A stretch of 64,000 nucleotides of DNA from Photobacterium malacitanum. Its GTDB lineage: Bacteria; Pseudomonadota; Gammaproteobacteria; Enterobacterales; Vibrionaceae. Positions 8,881-18,670 of the stretch are shown here, piece after piece. Where the stretch lies: positions 868,001-932,000 of the forward strand of contig NZ_FYAK01000002.1 in NCBI RefSeq assembly GCF_900185615.1. The letters are read 5' to 3'. The stretch's first letter is position 1. Each line of letters starts with the position of its first letter. The notes beneath the pieces were generated by a model, which saw only the letters and a program-made list of their open reading frames with translations, was not told where the DNA came from and did not search any database. The position numbers and the translations under genes are program-made.

Positions 8881-10374
8881 TTAGTTAAATGACCAATTGG
8901 CACCAATTGATGTACCAAAGTTATGCTGAGAATCATAAGATGATGTTAAACCAACAGTTGTGCTCTGATTCACTCTAAACTTAGCACCAATCGCTGTTGC
9001 TGCTTGTTCTCCATATGAACCAATACCGATACCAATATTATATTTATAACCATTTAATGGTGCCGCTATTTGAGTCATAGCCATTGCAGAAGCGGTTCCT
9101 GCATCTGCACGCTTTCTAACTTGATAAATATCAGTTTTCAATTGATTAAATTTATTATCAACATAGTTTTTATTAGCCGCACCAATACTGTCAATGCGAT
9201 CAGAGTTATGTTGGATATTGGTTCGGTTAGTATTAATGCCGTCCGTGTTTTTACTAATATTAGTTTGATTAGTGGTCGCTAACTGCTTAGTTTTCGTTAT
9301 CTCTGAAGTATTTTTTTGGACATTTACCGTATTTGAACGAATATGAGTCGTATTATTATTAATATTGGTAATATTACGATCAATCGCAGCACTATTCGTC
9401 GAAATTGTATTTCTATTGCTATTAATATCTGCGCTATTACTCGTAATCGCACCTTTATTTGTCAAAATATTGGTATTGTTAGTCATAATACCTGCGGTGT
9501 TAGTCGCAATATTGGTGCTATTGGTTGCGATGGCACCTTTGTTAGTCGTAATACCTGCGGTGTTAGTCGCAATATTAGTACTATTGGTTGCGATGACACC
9601 TTTGTTAGTACTAATGCCTGCGGTGTTAGTCGCAATATTAGTACTATTGGTTGCGATGGCACCTTTGTTAGTACTAATGCCTGCGGTGTTAGTCGCAATA
9701 TTGGTGCTATTGGTTGCGATGGCACCTTTGTTAGTCGTAATACCTGCGGTGTTAGTCGCAATATTAGTACTATTGGTTGCGATGGCACCTTTGTTAGTAC
9801 TAATGCCTGCGGTGTTAGTCGCAATATTGGTGCTATTGGTTGCGATGGCACCTTTGTTAGTCGTAATGCCTGCTGTATTGGTAGCTACATTAGTTTCAAC
9901 GGTTTTAATCTGATTTTTATTTGCCGCAATACCCTCTTTTAATGGCGTTAACTGACTAACATTAACACCATCAGTATCTTTTTGACCTGCGGCCATATTT
10001 TCAATACGGCGCTGATGATACTCATTACCAATAGAAACCTGACCATCATCAGAATATGACTGATTACCAATAGCAATACTGTTATTTTTAGCTACAGATC
10101 CGGCACCTAATGCAATAGATTCACTCGCAGCAGAGGTATGATTACCGATAGCAACAGATTGATCTTGACCTGTACTATTAGAACCAATGATTAAGCTACC
10201 AACCCCGGAAAATGTTGAGTCTTTACCCACCACAACATTATCACTTTCAATATGATCATTAACAACCGGGTCTTGAACGCCAGCATTTGGAGTGTTAATA
10301 ATAATATTTGTGCTTGCAGCAAAAGCAGATGTACTTAATAAGGTTGAGCATAAAACAAACGGTAGAATTTTCAT
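8881..10374 (-). CDS. YadA-type trimeric autotransporter adhesin with repeat stalk
   Basis: A 497-residue secreted outer-membrane protein. A signal peptide (first 19 residues, ending STSAFA) is followed by a head with YadA-head repeats (SVAIGNHTSAASESIALGAG, NSIAIGNQS). A neck (VNVSQLTPL), a long coiled-coil stalk (about 150-400) and a C-terminal YadA anchor of about 70 residues ending in the Phe/Asn-rich strand GTSIGANWSFN complete the plan. The anchor trimerises into a 12-strand barrel that exports the stalk. The stalk contains seven near-identical 21-residue units. It is likely an adhesin for a surface or host. It stands alone, with no dedicated regulator except perhaps the adjacent GntR fragment. 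Confidence 0.92.
   Translation of the reverse strand: MKILPFVLCSTLLSTSAFAASTNIIINTPNAGVQDPVVNDHIESDNVVVGKDSTFSGVGSLIIGSNSTGQDQSVAIGNHTSAASESIALGAGSVAKNNSIAIGNQSYSDDGQVSIGNEYHQRRIENMAAGQKDTDGVNVSQLTPLKEGIAANKNQIKTVETNVATNTAGITTNKGAIATNSTNIATNTAGISTNKGAIATNSTNIATNTAGITTNKGAIATNSTNIATNTAGISTNKGAIATNSTNIATNTAGISTNKGVIATNSTNIATNTAGITTNKGAIATNSTNIATNTAGIMTNNTNILTNKGAITSNSADINSNRNTISTNSAAIDRNITNINNNTTHIRSNTVNVQKNTSEITKTKQLATTNQTNISKNTDGINTNRTNIQHNSDRIDSIGAANKNYVDNKFNQLKTDIYQVRKRADAGTASAMAMTQIAAPLNGYKYNIGIGIGSYGEQAATAIGAKFRVNQSTTVGLTSSYDSQHNFGTSIGANWSFN
9488..9895 (-). repeat. 63-bp tandem repeats in the adhesin stalk
   Basis: The block CCTGCGGTGTTAGTCGC recurs at 9491, 9554, 9617, 9680, 9743 and 9806, with a diverged seventh copy at 9869, giving an exact 63-base period. 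Each unit encodes 21 residues of the form NIATNTAGI-S/T-TNKGAIATNST, which is three heptads of the trimeric coiled coil. Units alternate between a Thr and a Ser variant at one position in the order T,S,T,S,S,T. Gain or loss of a unit keeps the frame and changes stalk length. Confidence 0.95.
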
Positions 10375-10786
10375 TTTTCATTCTCTAATTATTGTAGGCG
10401 GCCATAATCTAGAGAGAAGTAAAAAAAAGCCATTTAATAAAAATGATTACATCAATCGTAAAAACCGATGAATTAAAACACTGTTCATTTAAATAAATTA
10501 CCACATCTTTTATAAAAGTCCCGTTAAGCATTGTTTTTAATATATAAAGAAGCTTAATAGATACAGATATTCACAAGATAAATAACAACTACAACTTCAA
10601 TTTGATAAAAATATTCCATAAATGAAATATTTGTATTCAGTAATGAATACTTTAAATGCCATCTAAAGTCTATTTATATAAATAGTGATTAAAACAATTA
10701 ACTAAAATAGTAATGACATAATAATGACATACCATTGCTATGCTATCTGTACTGATAACTTTATCAGCAACTTACAAAAATGAGCA
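10375..10786. other. Divergent intergenic region between adhesin and GntR-like gene
   Basis: About 410 bases, AT-rich. Near the plus-strand gene there is a perfect dyad CTGATAA-CT-TTATCAG at 10752-10767, 20 bases before the ATG. Just left of it is a tandem AATGACATA repeat (about 10711-10731). The dyad is a reasonable operator candidate. No coding frame is convincing. Confidence 0.5.
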
Positions 10787-11020
10787 ATGGTTATAATGAG
10801 CGAACAACTATCATCTTCACCCTCTCTTATTTGTGAAACGATACTTCAACAAATTGAACGAGGTCTATTTTCTACACAATCAAAACGACTTCCATCCGAG
10901 CGTGAATTAAGTGAAATTTTTAATGCTAGTCGAGTAACCGTAAAGCACGCGCTGTTAGAGCTAGAAGCTCAGGGCATCATTTATAGAAAAGAACGTCGAG
11001 GTTGGTTTTTAGTCTCTTAG
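10787..11020 (+). CDS. GntR-family DNA-binding domain only (possible truncated regulator)
   Basis: A 77-residue protein that is essentially one GntR winged helix: LICETILQQIERGLF, then the diagnostic RLPSERELSEIFNASRVTVKHALLELEAQGIIYRKERRGWFL, then a stop. Full regulators of the HutC/PhnF type are about 240 residues with a UTRA effector domain. After the TAG the same frame reads LRFRSLFID before another stop. That resembles the linker normally found at this point (P-x-RF-x-YDP), so this may be a gene cut short by a nonsense change and deletion. It could still work as a bare DNA-binding protein. A second ATG lies at 10796. The dyad at 10752-10767 could be its own operator. Confidence 0.7.
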   Translation: MVIMSEQLSSSPSLICETILQQIERGLFSTQSKRLPSERELSEIFNASRVTVKHALLELEAQGIIYRKERRGWFLVS

Positions 11021-11095
11021 TTAAGGTTTAGATCTCTTTTTATAGATTAATTAAAAGCGCTTGTTGAATTAAAAATGTTTTGATAGGTTAATATC

Positions 11096-11167
11096 ATGAT
11101 TACGATTATAAGCACTACTTCACCGCTTTTATTTTGGTGGCGTTCTTCATCGAACGGCGCTAGGTAG
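11096..11167 (+). CDS. Trp-Trp leader peptide of the trpS attenuator
   Basis: A 23-codon reading frame from the ATG at 11096 to the TAG at 11165. The peptide begins MITIISTTSPLL and ends FWWRSSSNGAR, with two consecutive Trp codons at 11135-11140. A weak ribosome site (AGG, about 10 bases upstream) precedes it. The tandem Trp codons sit just before the first arm of a set of mutually exclusive RNA stems, and the stop codon lies 5 bases past the second arm. This is the classical arrangement for ribosome stalling at low charged tRNA-Trp. The frame was found by reading the trpS upstream region; the function is inferred from layout. Confidence 0.8.
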   Translation: MITIISTTSPLLFWWRSSSNGAR

Positions 11168-11257
11168 AATTTTACTATTTCATTTTGCGCCGGAAGGTTG
11201 CTAAATGAATACATCTATTTTTATTCGTATCTCTCCAACCCTCCGGCAGCACTTTTT
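11139..11257 (+). promoter_or_regulatory. Ribosome-mediated transcription attenuator controlling trpS
   Basis: Four segments can be read. Segment 1 CGTTC (11141-11145) pairs with GAACG (11152-11156). Segment 2 CGGCGC (11155-11160) pairs perfectly with GCGCCG (11187-11192). Segment 3 GCCGGAAGGTTG (11189-11200) pairs with segment 4 CAACCCTCCGGC (11236-11247; one mismatch), followed by TTTTT at 11253-11257. Stems 2:3 and 3:4 share bases and exclude each other. A ribosome stalled on the Trp codons masks segment 1 and frees 2:3 (read-through). A ribosome reaching the stop codon masks segment 2 and allows the 3:4 terminator. The 3:4 loop is long (35 bases) and the T run is short. Confidence 0.72.
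11186..11257 (+). terminator. Attenuator terminator hairpin before trpS
   Basis: The stem GCCGGAAGGTTG/CAACCCTCCGGC has 11 of 12 pairs. It can be lengthened by three pairs (T86-G87-C88 with G49-C50-A51) if A11248 bulges. Five T residues follow, then the trpS ribosome site GGAG (11259-11262). The 35-base loop is larger than usual, so termination efficiency is uncertain. Confidence 0.65.
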
Positions 11258-11268
11258 CGGAGATACAC

Positions 11269-12300
11269 ATGAACACTCAATCATCAATTACGCCTAATCA
11301 ACACCAGCCAATTATCCTTACAGGCGATCGGGCTACAGGTCAGCTTCACCTTGGTCATTATGTTGGTTCATTGCAACAGCGGGTACAATTACAGCATCAA
11401 TATCAACAAAATATTCTAGTCGCTGATATGCAAGGCCTTACCGATAATGGACATAACCCACATAAAGTTGCCACGAATATTCTTAATGTCGTCGCGGATT
11501 ATTTAGCGGTTGGGATTGATCCCAAACTGACCACTATTTGTCTTCAATCTGCTATTCCTGCGCTTGCCGAATTAACCATGTATTACTCCAACATTGTTTC
11601 TATTGCACGTTTAGAGCGCAATCCTACTGTTAAAAGTGAAATTCAATCAAAAGCGTTTGGCCGTTCGATTCCTACTGGTTTTTTAACTTATCCTATTTCT
11701 CAAGCCGCTGATATTACAGCATTTCGTGCAAGCTTAATTCCTGTCGGCGATGACCAATTACCAATGCTCGAACAAACCAATGAAATTGTAAGAAAAATAA
11801 ATACTATTGCAGGTAAAAATATTTTAGTTGAATGCCAACCACTATTAAGTAAAGTCGCTCGCTTACCGAGTACAGATGGTAAAAATAAAATGTCGAAATC
11901 AATGGGGAATACCATCACATTAGGTGCAGATAGTAAGACAATTTCACAAGCAGTGAAATCAATGTATACCGATCCTAATCATCTTCGTGTCGAAGATCCG
12001 GGTTGTGTAGAAGGGAATATTGTATTTACTTACCTTGATGCTTTCCACCCAGACAGTGCTTATATTGAGACTTTAAAGCAGCAATATCGTCACGGTGGTT
12101 TAGGCGACGGCACCACTAAGAAAATTTTAGAACAATGCTTACAAGATTTAATTTCCCCAATACGCAAGCGTCGTGCTGATTATTTAAATAATCAAGACTA
12201 CTTAATTGAAGTATTAAAGTCTGGTACTGAGCATGCTAATCAACAAACTCAACAAGTCTTAACAGATATTAAAACAGCCTTTGGATTAAATCTTTTTTAA
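11269..12300 (+). CDS. trpS: Tryptophanyl-tRNA synthetase
   Basis: A 343-residue class I synthetase that charges tRNA-Trp with tryptophan in the cytoplasm. The HIGH-like motif is HLGH at residues 27-30, inside GDRATGQLHLGHYVGS. The KMSKS loop is at residues 207-211 in DGKNKMSKSMGN. Active-site blocks PVGDDQLPMLEQTNEI and YPISQAADITAF are intact. The length is normal for bacterial TrpRS. The start is fixed by GGAG 7 bases upstream. The gene is monocistronic, bracketed by an attenuator and a terminator. A separate housekeeping trpS is often found elsewhere in Vibrionaceae, so this may be an auxiliary, starvation-induced copy; that cannot be settled within this window. Confidence 0.95.
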   Translation: MNTQSSITPNQHQPIILTGDRATGQLHLGHYVGSLQQRVQLQHQYQQNILVADMQGLTDNGHNPHKVATNILNVVADYLAVGIDPKLTTICLQSAIPALAELTMYYSNIVSIARLERNPTVKSEIQSKAFGRSIPTGFLTYPISQAADITAFRASLIPVGDDQLPMLEQTNEIVRKINTIAGKNILVECQPLLSKVARLPSTDGKNKMSKSMGNTITLGADSKTISQAVKSMYTDPNHLRVEDPGCVEGNIVFTYLDAFHPDSAYIETLKQQYRHGGLGDGTTKKILEQCLQDLISPIRKRRADYLNNQDYLIEVLKSGTEHANQQTQQVLTDIKTAFGLNLF

Positions 12301-12307
12301 CCTCATT

Positions 12308-12340
12308 AATAATCCTGTCTATTAATTAGACAGGATTATT
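12308..12340 (+). terminator. Terminator of trpS
   Basis: A perfect 13-bp stem, AATAATCCTGTCT paired with AGACAGGATTATT, with loop ATTAATT, begins 7 bases after the trpS stop. The A/T-rich ends make it usable in both directions. Confidence 0.85.
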
Positions 12341-12744
12341 TAACCCAATATAATTTCATTTTTCTTATACCAAGAATAATGATAAAACTATAAGGAAATA
12401 TAGCCATCCCTAATAATTCATACTGATTATCATTTATTCTTTTAGACCAATAAAAAAGACCAACTAAAATATTAATAATAAAAACACTATACATGTATAT
12501 GATTTTTTTTGTTAAATACTATTGTCAATTATTGATCAAATAGGTTAAAAAACCATTGTAAATTACAAAAAAACCAATAATAACATTGATAAATAATAAC
12601 AAACAATAATATCCATATGAGTAATCATCGCCACACTTATCAATATATATAATTGTAAAAATAACCTCAATTTATTAATTAATATCTTACTAATTAAAGT
12701 TAACTAATAGTATTAAATTCATAACTCGCTCTTACAAGATATAA
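12341..12744. other. AT-rich non-coding stretch after trpS
   Basis: About 400 bases, very AT-rich with many TAATAA and CAATAATA runs. I see no gene, no strong hairpin and no recognisable site. Confidence 0.6.
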
Positions 12745-12749
12745 AAAAT

Positions 12750-12774
12750 GGCTGAAAATTTTATATCTTCAGCC
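12750..12774 (-). terminator. Minus-strand terminator after the decayed gene
   Basis: On the minus strand, GGCTGAA and TTCAGCC form a 7-bp stem around an 11-base loop, followed by ATTTTTTA. It lies about 20 bases after the stop of the pseudogene, which suggests that gene was once expressed. Confidence 0.7.
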
Positions 12775-12794
12775 CTTTAACTAATCTTATCTAA

Positions 12795-13011
12795 TTAACC
12801 ATTTTTAGGTGGAGTGAAGGCTGTTAATGTTGGGGCTTCTCCGGTGAATTTTTCAATTTTCACCACACCAGAGTTACCACAGTTACCATTAGCTAAACGA
12901 GAGGTTGGAATATCCATCGTTAATACGTTGGTTATAAGCACGAACTAAATCACCAAAACATATAAACTCAACATTCTTTGCATTCCACTTCGTTTCATAA
13001 TCAAAAGACAT
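12795..13011 (-). pseudogene. Decayed gene fragment in two overlapping frames
   Basis: Two open frames of 40 residues each overlap in different phases. The first, 13011 to 12889, reads [25 protein letters not shown] before losing sense. The second, 12917 to 12795, reads [20 protein letters not shown] and ends TAFTPPKNG. Together they look like the tail of one secreted or enzyme-type protein interrupted by a frameshift near 12917. The upstream part is replaced by the atp operon terminator, which begins 4 bases before the first ATG. I do not recognise the parent family. A proper terminator still follows. It could alternatively be two tiny genes, but the composition is protein-like across the shift. 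Confidence 0.5.
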
Positions 13012-13014
13012 GAA

Positions 13015-13048
13015 AAAGCCCCTGCGCTCGGTACAGCGTAGGGGCTTT
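13015..13048 (-). terminator. Terminator of the atp operon
   Basis: On the minus strand, AAAGCCCCTACGCT pairs with AGCGCAGGGGCTTT (13 of 14 pairs, 6-base loop), followed by TTTTTC. It lies about 190 bases after the atpC stop and reads out toward the decayed gene. Confidence 0.85.
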
Positions 13049-13172
13049 AGATAGTGACGGTAAACTTACGTTCACCAATAATAAATAACATCCTGTATAT
13101 TTATTATTTTGTCCCTTGGTATTAGGCTGGAGACCTATAGAGACGGGGATCAGTAAGTATAAGACAATAACC

Positions 13173-13209
13173 GCACCTTAATCGCTATGGTGATTTAGCC
13201 ACAAGGTGC
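13173..13209 (-). other. Hairpin in the atpC 3' untranslated region
   Basis: GCACCTT (13173-13179) pairs with AAGGTGC (13203-13209), and an inner AATC/GATT pairing is possible. No T run follows, so it is not an obvious terminator. Between atpC and the true terminator, it may protect the 3' end of the mRNA. Confidence 0.45.
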
Positions 13210-13233
13210 TGTTAGCGTATTATTCCAACTGAT

Positions 13234-13677
13234 TTAACGGCGCATTTGTTTCTGAGTTAATTCAATAGCACGTAATTGTGCCATTGCTTTCGCCAGATCC
13301 ATTTCCGCCATTGCGAAGTTAACATCATCAGCATGCTTGTTGATGTTCTCTTCAGCGGCGCGGCGAGCTTCATCAGCGCGGGCTTGATCGATGTCCTTCC
13401 CATGCATTGCCGTGTCGGCAAGTACAGTTACTACGTTGGGCTGAACTTCAACTATTCCGCCTGAGATGTAAAGGATTTCTTCGGGATCCTTTAAATCTGT
13501 GACGAAGCTTGCTACACCAGGTTTTAGTCGGCTCAATAAAGGAGAGTGACCAGGGCGAATACCCAACTCACCATCGGAGCCTGAAACTGCCAGCGCGTGA
13601 GCTGGACCAGAGAACAAGGGCCCCTCAGCACTTACGATATTGAGTTGGAACGTGTTCTCGGTAACGCCAATAGCCAT
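13234..13677 (-). CDS. atpC: F1Fo ATP synthase epsilon subunit
   Basis: A 147-residue subunit of the F1 central stalk that couples rotation to catalysis and inhibits hydrolysis. The N-terminal beta sandwich (residues 1-90: FQLNIVSAEGPLFSG, GELGIRPGHSPLL, LYISGGIVEVQPN) is followed by the helical hairpin rich in Ala/Glu (ADEARRAAEENINKH to LRAIELTQKQMRR). Length and order are standard. It is the last gene of the operon, 16 bases after atpD. The cluster as a whole reads atpIBEFHAGDC. Confidence 0.96.
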   Translation of the reverse strand: MAIGVTENTFQLNIVSAEGPLFSGPAHALAVSGSDGELGIRPGHSPLLSRLKPGVASFVTDLKDPEEILYISGGIVEVQPNVVTVLADTAMHGKDIDQARADEARRAAEENINKHADDVNFAMAEMDLAKAMAQLRAIELTQKQMRR

Positions 13678-13693
13678 AATGCCTCCTCAAGCC

Positions 13694-15088
<1,395 letters not shown>

Positions 15089-15100
15089 TTAAAATTCTGT

Positions 15101-15973
15101 TTAAACGGCTTGTGCCCCAGCTACGATTTCACTTAGCTCTTGGGTGATTGCTGCTTGACGGGCTTTGTTATATACCAGCTGAAGGTCATTAATCAGCTCA
15201 CCCGCATTATCTGTTGCAGCTTTCATTGCCACCATTCGTGCTGCTTGTTCACAAGCGATACTCTCAACGGTGCCTTGATAGACTTGTGATTCGATATAAC
15301 GAAGCATCAACTCATTGAGGATCGGTTTAGGATCAGGCTCATAGATATAATCCCAACGACTTTTATCATTCACATCATCTGACGCGTCTTGTTCAAGTTC
15401 TGGGTTTGGTAACAACTGAGTCACCTTGGGCTTTTGCACCATTGTATTTACAAACTCGTTGTAAACCAGGAACAAACGGTCAATTTTTCCTTGGTCGAAA
15501 AACTCCAACATGGCATTAACCGGGCCTAAAATATCTTCGAGTTTTGGTGAGTCACCAATACCTGATGTTTGTGCAATCACGTTGCCGAAGCGATGGAAAA
15601 ACGAAATTGCTTTTGAACCGATCAAGGTGGTATCGACATCAACCCCTTGATCTCGCCATTGGCGCATATCTGCCATGGCTTTCTTGAACAAGTTAATGTT
15701 CAAACCACCACACAATCCTCGGTCTGAGGAAATAATGATGTAAGCTACTCGTTTAACTTCTCGCTCTTCAAGATAGGGATGCTTATATTCCAACGAACCG
15801 GAAGTTAGGTGCCCGATCACCTTACGCATATTCTCAGCGTAAGGGCGGGTCGCTTCCATGTTGTGTTGAACTTTACGCATCTTACTTGCGGCAACCATTT
15901 GCATTGCACTAGTGATCTTTTGCGTATTTTGTACGCTAGCGATTTTAGTGCGGATCTCTTTTGCATTTGCCAT
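15101..15973 (-). CDS. atpG: F1Fo ATP synthase gamma subunit
   Basis: The 290-residue rotor shaft of F1. The conserved N-terminal helix reads [20 protein letters not shown] followed by MVAASKMRK, and the C-terminal helix [28 protein letters not shown], both of which form the coiled coil inside the alpha-beta ring. The central [12 protein letters not shown] is also typical. Normal length. It is co-transcribed with atpA upstream (57-base gap, the longest gap in the F1 part) and atpD downstream. Confidence 0.97.
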   Translation of the reverse strand: MANAKEIRTKIASVQNTQKITSAMQMVAASKMRKVQHNMEATRPYAENMRKVIGHLTSGSLEYKHPYLEEREVKRVAYIIISSDRGLCGGLNINLFKKAMADMRQWRDQGVDVDTTLIGSKAISFFHRFGNVIAQTSGIGDSPKLEDILGPVNAMLEFFDQGKIDRLFLVYNEFVNTMVQKPKVTQLLPNPELEQDASDDVNDKSRWDYIYEPDPKPILNELMLRYIESQVYQGTVESIACEQAARMVAMKAATDNAGELINDLQLVYNKARQAAITQELSEIVAGAQAV

Positions 15974-16030
15974 GGTTAGCTCCTATCTACATTCATACTG
16001 CGTCGTTCGGACGGAAAGTATTCGCGTTAC

Positions 16031-17572
16031 TTAGTACGACTGCGTATCAACGAATGTTTTTAGAAGCTGATGCAGACTTGCTTCGATATCATCGTTGTAA
16101 TTACCTGATTCATTGATTGAGGCAAGCAACTCGGCGTGCTGACTTTTTGCAAATGCCATCAATGCTTCTTCAAATGCACCAATTTGTGATAACTCAACAC
16201 TGTTCAAGTAGCCTTTTTCAGCAGAGAAAATAGCAAGTGCTTGCTCTGCAACAGACATCGGTGCGTACTGCTTCTGTTTCATCAGCTCTGTTACTTTTTC
16301 ACCGTGGTCAAGCTGCTTACGGGTTGCGTCATCTAGATCCGATGAGAACTGCGCAAATGCGGCTAATTCACGGTACTGCGCGAGTGCAGTACGAATACCG
16401 CCTGACAGCTTCTTGATGATTTTAGTCTGAGCTGCACCACCTACACGCGATACTGAAATACCTGGGTCAACGGCTGGACGTAAACCTGCGTTAAACAAGT
16501 TAGTCTGCAAGAAGATCTGACCATCAGTAATCGAAATTACGTTAGTTGGTACGAATGCTGATACGTCACCTGCTTGGGTTTCAATGATAGGTAACGCAGT
16601 TAATGAACCTGTTTGACCTGTTACTTCACCATTAGTGAAACGCTCAACATAGTTAGCATTTACACGTGATGCACGCTCTAGTAGACGTGAGTGAAGGTAG
16701 AACACATCACCAGGGAAGGCTTCACGACCTGGTGGACGCTTAAGCAATAGTGAAATTTGACGATAAGCGACCGCTTGTTTCGATAAATCATCGTATACGA
16801 TTAGTGCATCTTCACCACGGTCACGGAAATACTCACCCATAGTACAACCAGCATAAGGTGCTAAGTACTGTAACGCTGCGGCTTCTGATGCCGATGCAAC
16901 TACGACGATAGTATTTTGTAGGGCACCATTTTCTTCTAGCTTACGTACCACGTTAGCAATGGTTGACGCTTTTTGGCCAATCGCAACATATACCGAGTAG
17001 ATGCCAGAATCTTTCTGGTTAATGATGGCATCAATCGCCATCGCTGTTTTACCTGTTTGACGGTCACCAATGATAAGCTCACGCTGACCACGACCGATTG
17101 GTACCATCGCATCAACCGCTTTGTAGCCCGTTTGGATAGGCTGATCAACCGACTTACGGTCAATAACACCAGGGGCAATGATTTCTACCGGTGCGAAACC
17201 GTCATTGTCTATAGCGCCTTTACCGTCAATTGGTTGACCTAGGGTATTCACTACACGCCCTAATAAACCTTTACCTACAGGTACTTCAAGAATACGGCCA
17301 GTACCTGTTACTTTCATGCCTTCTGCAAGGTCAGCATACGGGCCCATCACTACCGCACCCACTGAGTGGCGCTCTAAGTTAAGCGCTAATGCATAGCGGT
17401 TATCTGGCAGTTCAATCATCTCACCTTGCATAACATCAGCAAGACCATTGATATTAATAATACCGTCACTTACAGAGACGATAGTCCCTTCGTTACGTGC
17501 TTGACTTGTCACATTGAAGGTGGCGATTCGTTGTCTAATTAAATCGCTAATTTCATTCGAGTTTAGTTGCAT
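16031..17572 (-). CDS. atpA: F1Fo ATP synthase alpha subunit
   Basis: A 513-residue non-catalytic nucleotide-binding subunit of F1. The Walker A loop [11 protein letters not shown] is at about residue 169. The arginine-finger region ([12 protein letters not shown]) and the [28 protein letters not shown] block are intact. The start MQLNSNEIS matches the usual N-terminus that contacts delta. It is 12 bases downstream of atpH. Length as in E. coli (513). Confidence 0.97.
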   Translation of the reverse strand: MQLNSNEISDLIRQRIATFNVTSQARNEGTIVSVSDGIININGLADVMQGEMIELPDNRYALALNLERHSVGAVVMGPYADLAEGMKVTGTGRILEVPVGKGLLGRVVNTLGQPIDGKGAIDNDGFAPVEIIAPGVIDRKSVDQPIQTGYKAVDAMVPIGRGQRELIIGDRQTGKTAMAIDAIINQKDSGIYSVYVAIGQKASTIANVVRKLEENGALQNTIVVVASASEAAALQYLAPYAGCTMGEYFRDRGEDALIVYDDLSKQAVAYRQISLLLKRPPGREAFPGDVFYLHSRLLERASRVNANYVERFTNGEVTGQTGSLTALPIIETQAGDVSAFVPTNVISITDGQIFLQTNLFNAGLRPAVDPGISVSRVGGAAQTKIIKKLSGGIRTALAQYRELAAFAQFSSDLDDATRKQLDHGEKVTELMKQKQYAPMSVAEQALAIFSAEKGYLNSVELSQIGAFEEALMAFAKSQHAELLASINESGNYNDDIEASLHQLLKTFVDTQSY

Positions 17573-17584
17573 ATCTATTACCTA

Positions 17585-18133
17585 TTACGCCTGAAGGCTC
17601 GTTGCGAGTCGGTTGATAGAGCTTTTAAGCGTACCGTCAATCACCAGCTCTCCAGCTTTGATCAGCATGCCGCCTACTAGCGTTTCATCGATGTGGCAAT
17701 CAAGCTCAACACTGCGATTTAATTTTTTTTGCAGCGCCTGTACTAAATTGGCTTGTTGTTGAATGCTTAATGGCTCAGTCGTAGTGACATGCGCAGTAAC
17801 CATGCGCTCATAATCATCTTTAAGCTCATGAAACAGTTCGACAACCTGAACGATCACATTTAGACGTCCATTTTCAGCCATTACTTTGATCAGGTTCTGG
17901 CCATGTTCATCCAGTAGACCTTCACAAATGCCCAAGAACATGTCAGTAAACGCTTCTGAGTCACTAGCACCTAACTGTTCGCTGTCTTCAATCTGCTGAG
18001 CAATGATTGGTTGACTAGCAACCGTTGCTGCGATGGTCAACATTTGCTCCCATTGTTCTAATGCCTGATTAGCAACTGCATAATCAAATGCAGCTTTGGC
18101 ATAGGGCTGAGCAATGGTTAGTGGATCTGACAT
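17585..18133 (-). CDS. atpH: F1Fo ATP synthase delta subunit
   Basis: The 182-residue peripheral-stalk subunit that joins the alpha N-termini to the b dimer. Typical start (DPLTIAQPYAKAAFDYAV) and conserved C-terminal region (VGGMLIKAGELVIDGTLKSSINRLA). It lies 14 bases after atpF and 12 before atpA. Standard length. Confidence 0.95.
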   Translation of the reverse strand: MSDPLTIAQPYAKAAFDYAVANQALEQWEQMLTIAATVASQPIIAQQIEDSEQLGASDSEAFTDMFLGICEGLLDEHGQNLIKVMAENGRLNVIVQVVELFHELKDDYERMVTAHVTTTEPLSIQQQANLVQALQKKLNRSVELDCHIDETLVGGMLIKAGELVIDGTLKSSINRLATSLQA

Positions 18134-18147
18134 AATGTGCTCTCCAG

Positions 18148-18618
18148 TTACATATCCGTGATAAGTTTATTAACAAGATCGCGGTTAGCATCAGTATCCA
18201 AATTGCGATTAATCAGTTTCTGAGCCGTTTCAATGACCATATCGGACATTTCAGCACGTAGTTCCTGACGAATGCGATTACGTTCGCTTTCTAACTCTGC
18301 TTGACCTTGCGCTACAAGACGGGCTTTTTCTTTCTCGCCTTCAGCGTGGGCATCTTCGATAATCTGTGCTCGGCGCTTATTACCTTGCTCAACTAACTCA
18401 CTCGCACTTTTCTTCGCATCTTCTAAAACTTTTGCGCCATTCGCTTTTGCGATGTCGAGTTCTTTAGCTGCGTTTTCTGTATGAATAAGCCCATCTGCAA
18501 TTTCACGTTGGCGTTGCTCAATTAACGCAGTTAGCGGCGGCCAGACATACTTCATACATAGCCAAACAAAAATCACAAAAGAGATTGCTTGACCAAGCAT
18601 GGTTGCATTTAAATTCAT
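18148..18618 (-). CDS. atpF: F1Fo ATP synthase b subunit
   Basis: The 156-residue peripheral-stalk subunit. One N-terminal membrane helix ([20 protein letters not shown]) is followed by [18 protein letters not shown] and a long charged right-handed coiled coil rich in Ala, Glu, Lys and Arg. It dimerises and links the a subunit to delta. It begins 52 bases after atpE. The length equals that of E. coli b. Confidence 0.95.
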   Translation of the reverse strand: MNLNATMLGQAISFVIFVWLCMKYVWPPLTALIEQRQREIADGLIHTENAAKELDIAKANGAKVLEDAKKSASELVEQGNKRRAQIIEDAHAEGEKEKARLVAQGQAELESERNRIRQELRAEMSDMVIETAQKLINRNLDTDANRDLVNKLITDM

Positions 18619-18670
18619 ACCATCCTCACTATTTAAATAACGTTATGATTTATAACGGTAGTTCAGGCTA

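Noticed and set aside
9488-9895. Possible CRISPR-like array
   Set aside because: The repeated unit is contiguous with no unique spacers and lies in frame within a coiled-coil protein.
9343-9942. Long open frames on both strands opposite the adhesin stalk repeats
   Set aside because: They exist because a 63-base repeat without stop in one frame tends to be open in others. Their products are low-complexity and have no ribosome site.
13100-13130. Shared CCTTGGTAT sequence with the aryl polyene terminator, as a dispersed repeat
   Set aside because: Only about ten bases agree, too short to claim a repeat family from two places.
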